Source: Chloroflexota bacterium
GTDB taxonomy: Bacteria > Chloroflexota > Anaerolineae > Anaerolineales > Anaerolineaceae
Length of the DNA stretch: 64,000 bases
NCBI GenBank assembly: GCA_029548365.1
Contig: JAKPNN010000021.1
Span: 62,001 to 126,000 of the forward strand
Direction of reading: 5' to 3'
Below the pieces are notes generated by a model, which worked only from the letters and a program-made list of their open reading frames with translations, was not told where the DNA came from and searched no databases. The position numbers and the translations under genes were made by a program. This document shows positions 17,981 to 27,364 of this stretch, in pieces (position 1 is the stretch's first letter; every line of letters begins with the position of its first letter).

Positions 17981-20764
17981 TTGGCAAGTACGGTTCAGGG
18001 GAGCTTATATACCTGGCAGATCGGTGATCGCCCGATTGGCAGCGGTGACGCTGGTGAAGTGTATGCCGTGGTGTGCCTTGAGCATCCCGAACTGAGCGGT
18101 GTGTTGAAAAAACCCGCCAGGGTGGCGACTGCCGGAACCATCCAGCGCCAGGCCGTCCAGATTGCACAGGAGGCACAGGCTCTTATCCTTCTGGACGGCC
18201 TTCCAGGCGGAAAAGCCCATCCTCCCCGCTTGTTAGACCAGGCGCCCGAGTACACCAGGGGCACTGCCAATTATTTTATGGTCAGTGAAACCGCTTCCGG
18301 CGAAGCTCTGACCACAATGCTCACAAAGGCTCACAAGGCCGGGAAGCCCTTTCCTCGGCGGGTGATTATCACGGTTTTAGACGCCCTGTTTGACATGTTT
18401 TCCGGAGCTCATCAAGCTGGCGTGTTGTGGAATGACGTTAAGCTGGAACACATCTACTGGGATAACCCAAGCGAGTCAGTCAGCGTGATTGATTGGGGTA
18501 ATGCGATCTTCCTTGACGACCAGCACCTCAGGACACACCCCCGCTGGCAGGATTATCAACAGATGGTGGAAGCCCTGGGCAGTTTTCTCCAAAGCACCGC
18601 CCCTGACCTGTTTGAAGACCTCGGTTGGGACGAATTTCACAACAAAACCCTTGATGCTTCCCTGGTTTCCACGCTTGCCAGGCGGATTTCCTATCAACAG
18701 CAGGTGGTCGCCCTGCAGGTGATGGAGTACCAATCGCTCATTCGAGTGATCCTTAACAATAAACCCGCCCTCGAAGGCTTGCGAAAGATCCGAGAATATC
18801 TTCAAATACTCGAAATGACGGGTGCACCCTGGGAGCGTGAGGAAATCCTCCAGTACAGCCAGTCACTGGTTGAAAACAGCCTGGGGGAAGAAAAAAGTTC
18901 TCAAACCACGGTCAGTGTCACAGCCCTGGTGTGGGAGATCTTCGGCGACTCACTCGACCTTCCCTGGCATTTGCTGCGCGAATACTGCCGCCATATCGAC
19001 ATCCTCACCCACTCAGCCTTTCCTGACCTGGTCAAGCACACTCTGAACGCCAGGTGGCAGCATACATTGTGGACAGCAGGGACAATCGCCAGGCAGAACC
19101 CGGTGCCTATCTGGTGGGATGCGTTGATTCCGGTAATGCGCCAGGAAGCCCTTCAAACCCAGTTTATCTCCCCATACCAGGCCTGTCGGGCGCTGCATAC
19201 CTGGGCAAAAGAAAGCCGCAAACAGGACCTGCTCGACCAGTTAGAGCCGATTCTGGTCGGATGGCGGGTCACGGACGATAAGGCGGGCGTCAACCCATTT
19301 GACGATAAGTTTCTGGAGATGGTGCGCAACAATCCCGATCTTCCAGGTCGGTTATTATCTGAAGCCAGGCAGAGTTATGCACTGGGTGAAGAGGCCCTTC
19401 GGGAACTGATCAATGCCTGGCGAGAAGCAAATTGGGAGGACCTGTCCAAAGCCTTACAACACCTGTTCAGTTGGGACCCGGACCGTTGGAGCGTCATTCC
19501 ACTTGACGATCAGGTTGATAGCCTGAAGGATTGGCTTAAATACCTGTACGAAGGTCCGCAAACCCCGAACAGTGTGCAGGAATTTTTAGATGAAATGTTC
19601 GCCACTCGCCCTGCCGTTGAACGTGTATTGGGTCCAACCCCCTGGCTTTCTGCCCTGAACGATTCGCTCAACGCCATTTTACAGGGAGCACTCATCTCAA
19701 GTCATAAAGAAGTCGTGACCGTTTATTGTCCTTGGTTGCTGCAATATGCCGACATTCGCAGCGCTGATTTCAGCCCGCCAGAGGTCGAAAACAGTGTTCT
19801 GAACACACTGTTGACCAGGTTCCTAACGAGCCTGAAAAACTGGCAAGGGATGGATACCTGCTTGCATGCGATCCAGGCGCAAGCCCCGTCAATCTATCCC
19901 CTGTGTCAGCGGTTGCTCGATCAATTTCAACAAGTCTTCTCTTTGAACGCCTTCCCCGCAAAGGATCGGTCAGTATACCTGTGGTCAATTCCCGAAGCAT
20001 TACTGGAGGTCAACAATGCCCTGCAAGCGCTAAATAAATGGCGACAATGTCTCACTGAACAAAACCTCTCTGAAGGCAGCCAGTGCCTGGAACCCTTTGA
20101 ACGCCAGGGGTGGCTCCTCGCCTCACAGGCACGCCAGGTGACACTGCGCTGGCAGCAGACAATTATCCCTGTTTTAGAAGCGATTCACGCCTTTACATCC
20201 ATGGCTGAAATCAAGCCTTACCCAACGGATTCGGATGCTCTCACACTTTCTAATATTTATCAAAGCTGCCAGGTACTTAAAAAAGTGTGGGACCAGGTTT
20301 ACAGCTCCGGCATTTTTGTCAATCTGCTCGAAGCGCTTGAAGCCAATATCGAATCCGCTCGCTCAAGTTTTCTTGATTGGCGTGTTACTCTGGAATATTC
20401 ATCAGACCCGGTTGAGCGCCTGGTTTACCTGAGCCAGCTCGATAAGATACGCCAAATATCAAATTGTTTAATGCGTGCAGCCCATCACAACTACCAGGCA
20501 AAGCTCAACTTTTCTCTGTTTGCAGACGACGGCCCGGTTAGCATCGAGTTACAAAAAAAGAACATCAAAAACATTCTTTATCACCTGGCTTCCCTCGAAG
20601 CTGAGCTGATCACCGATCCTGATTGCCAAAGGTTTACCGGTTATCAGGTCGCCTTCGATCAAATTGCAGATGCTGCCACCGCCGAAGCTCGCCACGCATT
20701 AATTGCCGTATTGGCAGAGGATCACCCATTTTATGCCTGGCTGGTAAAATCAACATTTGCATAA
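17981..20764 (+). CDS. Large atypical protein kinase with helical C-terminal region
   Basis: About 927 residues. The N-terminal 250 residues form a protein-kinase-like domain: glycine loop GSGDAGEV, lysine in GVLKKP, catalytic loop WNDVKLEHI in place of HRDLKPENI, and IDWGN in place of DFG. The catalytic Asp and Lys are kept, while the metal-binding Asn of the loop is His. The remaining 680 residues are helical, rich in W, L and Q, and match nothing I recognise. The start is taken as TTG 17981, preceded by GGAGAT; an ATG at 17963 is in frame but has no ribosome site. First gene of a three-gene operon. Confidence 0.75.
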   Translation: MASTVQGSLYTWQIGDRPIGSGDAGEVYAVVCLEHPELSGVLKKPARVATAGTIQRQAVQIAQEAQALILLDGLPGGKAHPPRLLDQAPEYTRGTANYFMVSETASGEALTTMLTKAHKAGKPFPRRVIITVLDALFDMFSGAHQAGVLWNDVKLEHIYWDNPSESVSVIDWGNAIFLDDQHLRTHPRWQDYQQMVEALGSFLQSTAPDLFEDLGWDEFHNKTLDASLVSTLARRISYQQQVVALQVMEYQSLIRVILNNKPALEGLRKIREYLQILEMTGAPWEREEILQYSQSLVENSLGEEKSSQTTVSVTALVWEIFGDSLDLPWHLLREYCRHIDILTHSAFPDLVKHTLNARWQHTLWTAGTIARQNPVPIWWDALIPVMRQEALQTQFISPYQACRALHTWAKESRKQDLLDQLEPILVGWRVTDDKAGVNPFDDKFLEMVRNNPDLPGRLLSEARQSYALGEEALRELINAWREANWEDLSKALQHLFSWDPDRWSVIPLDDQVDSLKDWLKYLYEGPQTPNSVQEFLDEMFATRPAVERVLGPTPWLSALNDSLNAILQGALISSHKEVVTVYCPWLLQYADIRSADFSPPEVENSVLNTLLTRFLTSLKNWQGMDTCLHAIQAQAPSIYPLCQRLLDQFQQVFSLNAFPAKDRSVYLWSIPEALLEVNNALQALNKWRQCLTEQNLSEGSQCLEPFERQGWLLASQARQVTLRWQQTIIPVLEAIHAFTSMAEIKPYPTDSDALTLSNIYQSCQVLKKVWDQVYSSGIFVNLLEALEANIESARSSFLDWRVTLEYSSDPVERLVYLSQLDKIRQISNCLMRAAHHNYQAKLNFSLFADDGPVSIELQKKNIKNILYHLASLEAELITDPDCQRFTGYQVAFDQIADAATAEARHALIAVLAEDHPFYAWLVKSTFA

Positions 20765-20796
20765 AGTACCTTTTCTATGTAGGATTATGAAGCACT

Positions 20797-21813
20797 ATGG
20801 AAACCAATACGTTTGGGCCCGATCATCCGATTAAATTAACCGAACCGCTGGATACCTGGCTGTCTGCCGGGCTGCGCGATTTTGCAGTCCCTGAAGCAGC
20901 CGGTTCATCAGCCCGGGTTTTCCTTTTAGAATATGACCCCTTCGCCGGTGATTATGCCGATTATCCCGCCATCAAGGTCATGCGCCCGGATAAACTTCAA
21001 TATGCCCTGCCCTTATTTCGAAATGAAGTCCGCATTTTAGATCTCATGCGAGATGTGCCGGGCATCACACCCATGTTAGCATTGGGTTTTCTGAAAGTGG
21101 AAGGCGGAACCTGGCCGGAAGAGATCGCCCCGCTGACCACATCGCTTAAAAACCGGGGCTCGGCTCTTCAGCTTCAAGGCACATTGGATCTTTACACTCC
21201 GGAAGAGACTGACGACTTCCTTTCACACCTGGATACCCGGGTATCCGCTGGATGGTTGACCTTTATCGTCTTACCACGCCGCTGGGAGGACAACCTCTAC
21301 CTGCGCTGTGATGCTGGTTATACACGCGGCGAATTCCACCGCACCTTCCCGGTCAGCCAGGCGCTCCAGGCTTCATATCAAATTTGCCAGATCATCCAGG
21401 CTGCTCACGAACGGGGCATCGTCTACCTGGATCACAAGGTTTTACACTATTACTGGAATGACCCTCGCCAGCAGGTCTTCGCCCTGGATTGGAACATTGG
21501 TCGTCTGGTTGCCGATGAAAACAACCACGAGGTCTTTGAATTTGATATTCTCCAGTTCAGTGCCCGTGCCCTGCATCACCTGCTGACCGGACGCCAGGCG
21601 CCGGGATCAGTCAAGGTTGGAGCCAACAAACCCGAGGAAATCCAAAATTCCCCGCATCAATATGAACCGGTATGGACCTATGACGATCAAAAACGGTTGA
21701 CCGAGGATGAGCTGGCGCTGCTGGGCAAAGCCATCCAGGGTGAATATCCTACGGCGCAGGCTTTAGGGCACGATCTGCACACCCTTCTGGTAGAACGTCA
21801 ATCACAGGCTTGA
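20797..21813 (+). CDS. Second atypical protein kinase
   Basis: A 338-residue kinase-fold protein. The lysine is in AIKVMRP, the catalytic loop reads YLDHKVLHYYWND and the DFG region reads ALDWNIG. The catalytic Asp and Lys remain and, as in the upstream kinase, the loop Asn is His. It lies 32 bases after the first kinase and 25 before the third gene. A regulator-receptor pair of kinases is possible; pseudokinase activity cannot be excluded. Confidence 0.75.
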   Translation: METNTFGPDHPIKLTEPLDTWLSAGLRDFAVPEAAGSSARVFLLEYDPFAGDYADYPAIKVMRPDKLQYALPLFRNEVRILDLMRDVPGITPMLALGFLKVEGGTWPEEIAPLTTSLKNRGSALQLQGTLDLYTPEETDDFLSHLDTRVSAGWLTFIVLPRRWEDNLYLRCDAGYTRGEFHRTFPVSQALQASYQICQIIQAAHERGIVYLDHKVLHYYWNDPRQQVFALDWNIGRLVADENNHEVFEFDILQFSARALHHLLTGRQAPGSVKVGANKPEEIQNSPHQYEPVWTYDDQKRLTEDELALLGKAIQGEYPTAQALGHDLHTLLVERQSQA

Positions 21814-21838
21814 AACAATCCTTTGAGAAAGGAACTTC

Positions 21839-23656
21839 ATGTTAACGGATCTGATCATCACAGCAAAAGAAGTCCTCAGCCAGGACCGTCCTTCAGACCA
21901 GGCCTTACTGGAGGTTGAAAATGCGCTCAGCGCCTATCTTGAAGCGCTGGCTACAGAGCGGGTTTCTGCGCCGATCGATTACTCAGAATTAGAACATGCT
22001 AACCGCTTGTTGCGAGAAGTTCGCCGCGAGCGTTCTCGGCGCCTGGCAGATTCACAAACCCAGGCTGCATCCAATGTTTTCGAGCAAAAACCACAGGACA
22101 GCATTCCGCTGGAAGGTGATACGCCCAGCATCTCCCCCCAGATGGGCGAAGACGATGTTTACGATCCACTCCGGAAATTTCTCACCTCCAGCCATGACCC
22201 CGAAGCTGAAGCTCTGATGGATTCAGCAGAGGAAGCCTTCTACGGCGGCAATTACCAGAAGGCGATTCCCTTGTATGAAAAAGTTCTGGTGATCGAACCT
22301 TCCTGGTCGCGCGCCCAGGAACATCGCGATGAAGCAGAAGAATTCTTGCGTTCCGGGAATATCCCCTCTGTCGCCCTGCCCCCTGAGGCTGGAAAAGCCT
22401 TTGGTAAAGCCCAATCTGCTGCCCGGGTTTTTCGCTATCAGACCGCACTGGGTTACCTGGACGAGGCTTTTTCCAGCCTGAAAGAGGCCGGCATCAACCG
22501 CTGGAGGGAAGGCGAAGAGCTCCGCCAGGACCTGGAAAACCAGATGCAAGCCCATGAAGTCTACCAGGAAGGCCAGTTGCTGCTGGACCAGGGGGACCTT
22601 CAGGGGGGACTCTCCAAAATTCAGGCCGCTGCCAGTGCAGTCGCGCTGCCTGAATACATCGATAAAGCGGTTGAAATTCGAAACGACCTTGCCACGCTCG
22701 ATGAAATTGGAGATGTGGTCCACCTGAGCGGATCAATCTCACCCGAAAAATTAGCCGAAGCTCGCCAAAAATTGGATCGCCTGTCTATCAAATACGGAGA
22801 CATTCCCCGCATCTCGCGGCTTCGCAATCGGCTGGAGGTGATCCTTCCAAACGCGCTTGCTTCTCTGCTGGAAGATATCCACCGGCAGATTCGTCTGGCA
22901 GAATCTGCCAGCACCCTTGAAGCAGCCAAAGATGCTTATGCAGAATCCGAACAGGGCCTGGAGGTCTTGCAGGTACTCCAACCGGACCACCCCAATCACC
23001 GACACCTGCAAGCTGACATCCAGGATGCCCTGGCTGAACTGGAAAACCTGGAAAATAGCCTTGACCACGCTGGAAAATCAGTCCATCAAGAAAACCGGCT
23101 CTTTCCTCGTAACGCCTATCTGATCAGTAAAGCTATCCGCAAGCGTTTCCCTCATGATCCGGAAGTTTTAGCGCTTAAGCGGCGCCTGCGCTGGTACTAT
23201 GTGTCTGTTTATGGCGGTGGCGCCATTGTGAGTATCCTGATCATCCTGGTGTTGTGGTTCGGCGGGCGGGGAATCTCCGGCGTTATTCGCGCACAGCAGC
23301 TTGCCCGCACTCCATCCCCCACCATGACAGCCAGCATCACAACGACCAGCACCATCACCCTCACCCCCACTGAGACCGCCACCCCAGAGCCCTCACCAAC
23401 AGAAACTCCCTTCTACACGCAAACCCCCACGCCCATCATCACGGGAACCGTTCTGCGAAACCTCTTCACCCGCCAGTCCTGCTATGAAGCGTTTCCCGCC
23501 ACCGGCCGTCTCCCTGAGGGCGCTGTGGTGACCCTGATCTCACTGCCCAACCGGGTTTTTGATGACCTCAACCGGGAATGTGTTCTGGTTGAATACCGAA
23601 CAGAAGAAACCAATGTAATCGGGTACATCTTACTTATGGATTTGAGTTTTCCTTAA
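21839..23656 (+). CDS. Membrane-anchored tetratricopeptide-like protein
   Basis: A 605-residue protein starting after AAAGGAA. Residues 1-445 are helical and include TPR-like repeats (EEAFYGGNYQKAIPLYEKVL, QAHEVYQEGQLLLDQGDLQGG). One membrane segment lies at about 455-478 (GGAIVSILIILVLWFGG). A Thr/Pro-rich linker at about 490-535 and a small extracytoplasmic beta domain, possibly SH3-like, follow. The topology is cytoplasmic repeat domain, one helix, external sensor domain. With two kinases upstream it looks like a signalling or scaffold module. Confidence 0.75.
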   Translation: MLTDLIITAKEVLSQDRPSDQALLEVENALSAYLEALATERVSAPIDYSELEHANRLLREVRRERSRRLADSQTQAASNVFEQKPQDSIPLEGDTPSISPQMGEDDVYDPLRKFLTSSHDPEAEALMDSAEEAFYGGNYQKAIPLYEKVLVIEPSWSRAQEHRDEAEEFLRSGNIPSVALPPEAGKAFGKAQSAARVFRYQTALGYLDEAFSSLKEAGINRWREGEELRQDLENQMQAHEVYQEGQLLLDQGDLQGGLSKIQAAASAVALPEYIDKAVEIRNDLATLDEIGDVVHLSGSISPEKLAEARQKLDRLSIKYGDIPRISRLRNRLEVILPNALASLLEDIHRQIRLAESASTLEAAKDAYAESEQGLEVLQVLQPDHPNHRHLQADIQDALAELENLENSLDHAGKSVHQENRLFPRNAYLISKAIRKRFPHDPEVLALKRRLRWYYVSVYGGGAIVSILIILVLWFGGRGISGVIRAQQLARTPSPTMTASITTTSTITLTPTETATPEPSPTETPFYTQTPTPIITGTVLRNLFTRQSCYEAFPATGRLPEGAVVTLISLPNRVFDDLNRECVLVEYRTEETNVIGYILLMDLSFP

Positions 23657-23666
23657 ATGAGAAACG

Positions 23667-23697
23667 AAAAGTGGCTGATTTTTCAGCCACTTTTTAA
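23667..23697 (+). terminator. Rho-independent terminator of the kinase operon
   Basis: AAAAGTGGCTGA, a TTTT loop and TCAGCCACTTTTT form a perfect stem ending in a T-run, 11 bases after the stop of the third gene. Confidence 0.93.
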
Positions 23698-23777
23698 TTT
23701 CCACTTCAGGTTTCTCTCTGCCCGGGGAAGCCTAACCGCAAACTTTCTAAATTGAAAAGCTCATCTCCAGTCAAAGA

Positions 23778-24515
23778 CTACTGATCAAACACGCCCAGTT
23801 CAATATAATAATACTGCTCGCCTTTGAGTGCATAAAAGGCAACCATCTTTTCCGCCGGAAGGGGATTAAACGACCCGGCACTGCAGCAAAAATAATGAGG
23901 GATGCCCGTGTATTCAAATTCCGTTTCATGACCGTTGTATGAAAACCCCGTCACGCCACCTCTGTCAAAAAAGTAAAAGGGCTTGCCGTCCAGGATCTGG
24001 AAGCTGAAAGCTTCATCATACCCGTGCCTTTCGTTGAGCGATTCACCATCTGCAAAGATCTCACCCCATATGATCAAAGCAGCGTTGGGGTCCTCTGGGT
24101 TTTCTTCTACGTGTGCCACTTCTAAAAACCATTGATCATCGACAACCCATAAACCCCGAAAATTATTGATCGGGCTGATCACCCCGGCATCAATCGTCAT
24201 CACATGCAGATCGTTGCTGGTAATGTCCACCGCAGCCTGTTTGCCTGTGAAAACTTCAATGGCGTTGATCGGATCCCCTCCCACTTTTACCGGGGGTGTG
24301 AAAAAGATCGCTGGTCGAGCTCTTTCCGCAGCACGCCTGGCCAGGATCGCTTCCCGGGCGCCCTCAAGCGGTTTAAAAATGAGGCTTTCACCTACCCAAT
24401 CCATCGACTGGATGGCATATGCTTCAATCTCCAATTCGGGTTTTGATGAACAGGCAGCCAGGATGACCGACAACATCCCGACTAACAATATTAGAAACCC
24501 GTGTTTTTTATTCAT
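23778..24515 (-). CDS. Predicted lipoprotein of unknown function
   Basis: A 245-residue exported protein with a type II signal peptide ending in the lipobox LAAC (ILAACSSKP). The mature part is mixed alpha/beta with repeated aromatic segments (WFLEVAHVEENPEDP, FYFFDRGGVTGFSYNG) and contains CCS. No family recognised. ATG 24515 is preferred over an in-frame GTG at 24524. The gene is convergent with the kinase operon. Confidence 0.75.
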   Translation of the reverse strand: MNKKHGFLILLVGMLSVILAACSSKPELEIEAYAIQSMDWVGESLIFKPLEGAREAILARRAAERARPAIFFTPPVKVGGDPINAIEVFTGKQAAVDITSNDLHVMTIDAGVISPINNFRGLWVVDDQWFLEVAHVEENPEDPNAALIIWGEIFADGESLNERHGYDEAFSFQILDGKPFYFFDRGGVTGFSYNGHETEFEYTGIPHYFCCSAGSFNPLPAEKMVAFYALKGEQYYYIELGVFDQ

Positions 24516-24649
24516 GGTGCTCACTTTGTGATCAACAACATCGATTGAGATTTTGAAAATTATGCCAACAATTTTATCACGATTTCTACAGTTTTTCTCT
24601 CAAATTTGGGTCGTACAGCAATTGTACATTTTCCTTTAGCCGATTATTT

Positions 24650-25160
24650 ATCAGCCAATTCATGCTAACACATGATACAGGGCTCTTTCCCTGCGGTGAT
24701 ACTCTGAACACCACGCAGCGGTTTTGCTCACCTCGATTTCCCCTGATACGAAGAATACAACAAGCGCTCAACAGGGTTGATACGACATCAAGCAATGCAC
24801 CATCAGGAAATGTTCACGGGCCTTGGGGAGCAGGTGGAAAAAGGGGGGTTGATCGGTTACACTGCGAAGACGATACCCCTCCAAATTGTAAAACAGTGCC
24901 AGGGCATCATGGAACCAGGCTGGGTGGAAACCACCAGCAGCGGACCCGAAGTCGAAACGTGCTCAGCCCCATACACCCGCCCGCCATGACAGAAATGAGT
25001 AGCGCCCTTGCACTGGCAGCCGGTAAGCTTTCAGATTCAACAACCTGGTCAAATGAAGCGCTCAAGCTTGCCAGGCGATCCGCCACCGGGTGGAAGAGGC
25101 GCCAAAAAGCTGATTCAGCATACCTGTCCGAGGCATCCTCGTGGCGTATTTCATAACCCA
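24650..25160. other. Structured segment without a convincing gene (possible ncRNA)
   Basis: About 510 bases between the lipoprotein gene and serC. The sequence holds many short hairpins: CTGCGGTGA with its partner near 24710-24718, GGTGG-AAA-CCACC near 24923-24935, GCTG-ATT-CAGC near 25109-25119 and GAGG-CAT-CCTC near 25129-25139. Plus-strand transcription would end at the strong terminator at 25161-25193, which suits a non-coding RNA. I compared it by eye with RNase P RNA, tmRNA and T-box leaders and found no decisive match. A decayed minus-strand reading frame (24907-25161) is the alternative. Confidence 0.4.
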
Positions 25161-25193
25161 AAGAAGGACACCCGGTTGGTGTCCTTCTTTTTT
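25161..25193 (+). terminator. Strong terminator between the unassigned segment and serC
   Basis: A 12-bp perfect stem (AAGAAGGACACC/GGTGTCCTTCTT) with a 5-base loop is followed by a six-T run on the plus strand. It lies 46 bases past the convergent serC stop and, with a shorter T-run on the minus strand, may serve both directions. Confidence 0.9.
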
Positions 25194-25239
25194 GTCGATA
25201 GAATTTTCAATATTTTCGATTTCGCAGCGGTTGAAATGA

Positions 25240-26331
25240 CTATTTGCCGTAATTCTCCTCAAAATCCTTCAGGAAATCGACCAGCGCCTCCACGCCTTCC
25301 TTTGGCATGGCGTTATAGATGGAAGCCCGTAAACCACCCACGCTCCGGTGCCCTTTTAAGTTTTCAAAGCCAGCTGTTTTCGTCGCTGCCACAACTTCTG
25401 CATCAAGTTCCTTGCTTTCGGTGACAAATGGAACGTTCATCACAGAGCGATCCTTCTTTTCTACAGTCCCCTTAAACATTTTGCTGTTGTCAAGGAATTC
25501 GTAAAGGATCGCGGCTTTGTCTTCGTTAATTTTTTGCATCGCATCAAGCCCGCCGAGATTGAGCAAATATTTGAAAACTTTTCCACATACGTAAATCGCC
25601 CAACAGTTGGGTGTGTTATACATTGAACCGTTTTCAGAGAAGATGTCGTATCGCAGGTACGTCGGCGTTTTTAAATCCAGGTCAGGATTAATCAGGTCTT
25701 CTCGGATAATGACAATTGCCAATCCAGCAGGCCCAACATTCTTCTGCACACCAGCGAAAATCAAACCATAATCCGCAACATTGCAGGGTTTTGATAGGAA
25801 CATTGAGGATTGATCCGAGACGAGCACTTTGCCTTTCGTATTTGGCAAAGCCTGGTAAGTCGTTCCGTGGATGGTCTCATTCTCGCAGATATAGACATAG
25901 TCTGCATTTTCTGAGATCGGCAGGTCAGAAACATCGGGAATGTAGCTGTAGTTTTTATCCTTGCTGGATACGAGCAGGTTTATCTCTCCAAATTTCAATG
26001 CTTCTTTGTATGCTTTATCAGACCAGCTTCCCGTGACAATATAATCCGCCACCCCGTTTTTCATGAGATTCATAGGGATCATGCTGAATTGAAGCGTAGC
26101 TCCGCCCTGGATAAATAATACCCTGTAATTATCCGGGATTCCCATCAGAGTTCGCAGATCTGCTTCAGCCTCATCAACGATGGTTTGGAAAACTTTGCTG
26201 CGATGGCTCATTTCCATCACACACATACCAGAGCCCCGATAGTTCAGCAGTTCCTCCTGAATTTCTTCAAGAACTGGTACAGGGAGCATACTGGGTCCTG
26301 CAGAAAAATTGTAGATTCGTCCGTACTGCAT
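25240..26331 (-). CDS. serC: Phosphoserine aminotransferase
   Basis: PLP enzyme that converts 3-phosphohydroxypyruvate to phosphoserine in serine synthesis. Signs are IYNFSAGPSMLP, EMSHRS, FIQGGATLQF, and the PLP lysine in FAGVQKNVGPAG. The C-terminus has KGHRSVGGLRASIYNA. At 363 residues the length is normal. AAGGAG lies 8 bases upstream. It is monocistronic here. Confidence 0.96.
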   Translation of the reverse strand: MQYGRIYNFSAGPSMLPVPVLEEIQEELLNYRGSGMCVMEMSHRSKVFQTIVDEAEADLRTLMGIPDNYRVLFIQGGATLQFSMIPMNLMKNGVADYIVTGSWSDKAYKEALKFGEINLLVSSKDKNYSYIPDVSDLPISENADYVYICENETIHGTTYQALPNTKGKVLVSDQSSMFLSKPCNVADYGLIFAGVQKNVGPAGLAIVIIREDLINPDLDLKTPTYLRYDIFSENGSMYNTPNCWAIYVCGKVFKYLLNLGGLDAMQKINEDKAAILYEFLDNSKMFKGTVEKKDRSVMNVPFVTESKELDAEVVAATKTAGFENLKGHRSVGGLRASIYNAMPKEGVEALVDFLKDFEENYGK

Positions 26332-26421
26332 GATTTACTCCTTTTCTCTATTTAGGTGAGGATTAGAAATTAAATCCATAATCCTTTCAGAATTATTCGA
26401 CACTGGTTCTCGTATATATCT

Positions 26422-26427
26422 ATTATA
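26422..26427 (-). promoter_or_regulatory. -10 element upstream of serC
   Basis: TATAAT on the minus strand in an AT-rich stretch about 90 bases before serC; no good -35 at ideal spacing was found. Confidence 0.35.
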
Positions 26428-26604
26428 ATATAGAAATCAGTAAGCAAGGGGGCCGATTTGCCTGGATCTTTTACTACACAATCCAATCAGCAAGCAATAC
26501 CTCCGCTTCATGTGTTCATTGCGGTCCCTGTTGTGTATTTTGTGAAGAAATACCGCCCTGATCCTTAAAAAAGTCACAGCCACAAATTTATTGTCAACAC
26601 AAGA

Positions 26605-27123
26605 TTAAGGAAAGAACGCGTTGATCAATCCCTTTGCAACCTGGAACATCAAAAACAGGCTGGTGGCGAGCAACACAAGCCCACCGATGATGCCGCCGAT
26701 AAAACTGCGCATAGTTTGCGAGAGAACAGCATCAGATGGGTCCTCGGGATTGTAATAAACCATGATAGCACGATCTTTTGGGTACGCAGCCAGGAACGCC
26801 TCGGCTTTTCTGTGCGAACTAAAACTGGGTTCACTGCCAAATGCGATCCGTTGCCCTTGAAAGGATAGGCCTTCAACTGTGTATTCGAAAACAACTTCGG
26901 GTGTGTAGCTAATATGGACGCCGTCTTCGTCGTGCACTTCGGACCGGCTTACCCTCTGCTCCATGATCTTCCCTTCGACGGATGGCCAGCTCAGGCTTGC
27001 TTGAGCTTTTTGCTTGTCACGTATAATGTTAACAAATAAGAGGATTGATAAAAAGAAAAAAACAAACCCAGCCAGACCACCACAAATCATTCCTGCCAGG
27101 CTACCACTCAATGAAAAGGACAT
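26605..27123 (-). CDS. DUF3592-type membrane protein
   Basis: A 172-residue protein with N- and C-terminal membrane helices and a central extracytoplasmic domain. Typical motifs are WPSVEGKIMEQRV, YTPEVVFEYTVEG and VYYNPEDPSDAVL. The function of the family is unknown. It stands alone beside the repeat array. Confidence 0.8.
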   Translation of the reverse strand: MSFSLSGSLAGMICGGLAGFVFFFLSILLFVNIIRDKQKAQASLSWPSVEGKIMEQRVSRSEVHDEDGVHISYTPEVVFEYTVEGLSFQGQRIAFGSEPSFSSHRKAEAFLAAYPKDRAIMVYYNPEDPSDAVLSQTMRSFIGGIIGGLVLLATSLFLMFQVAKGLINAFFP

Positions 27124-27364
27124 GTTTTACCTCCCGGGTATATGTTTATGATTTTGCATTAATAATTTGCCTTAATAAAAGCCAAATGCCATCGCAATTT
27201 CTTGTTTCATTAACCATTAAAAGGCTTTATGTGGACTTTGTCAAGGTAGACAGATCATACGGTTTCTGTCAACAATTTCCACATCTCTGCCCGCTCTCGT
27301 CATTCTTGATTACACCGAAGCGAAGCGGAGAGGGACCAGACCAGCAGAGTGAATTTGACCGATG

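Noticed and set aside
24780-24975. tmRNA on the minus strand (GGGGCTGAGCACGTTTCGAC)
   Set aside because: The first 20 bases resemble a tmRNA 5' end, but no tag sequence ending in Ala-Ala and no tRNA-like 3' end were found downstream.
24662-25156. 164-codon plus-strand open frame
   Set aside because: Composition is unlike a protein, it has no ribosome site and spans the hairpin-rich segment.
24800-25193. T-box riboswitch on the plus strand
   Set aside because: There are GGGTGG-like bases and a terminator, but no full T-box motif, and no plus-strand gene follows for it to control.
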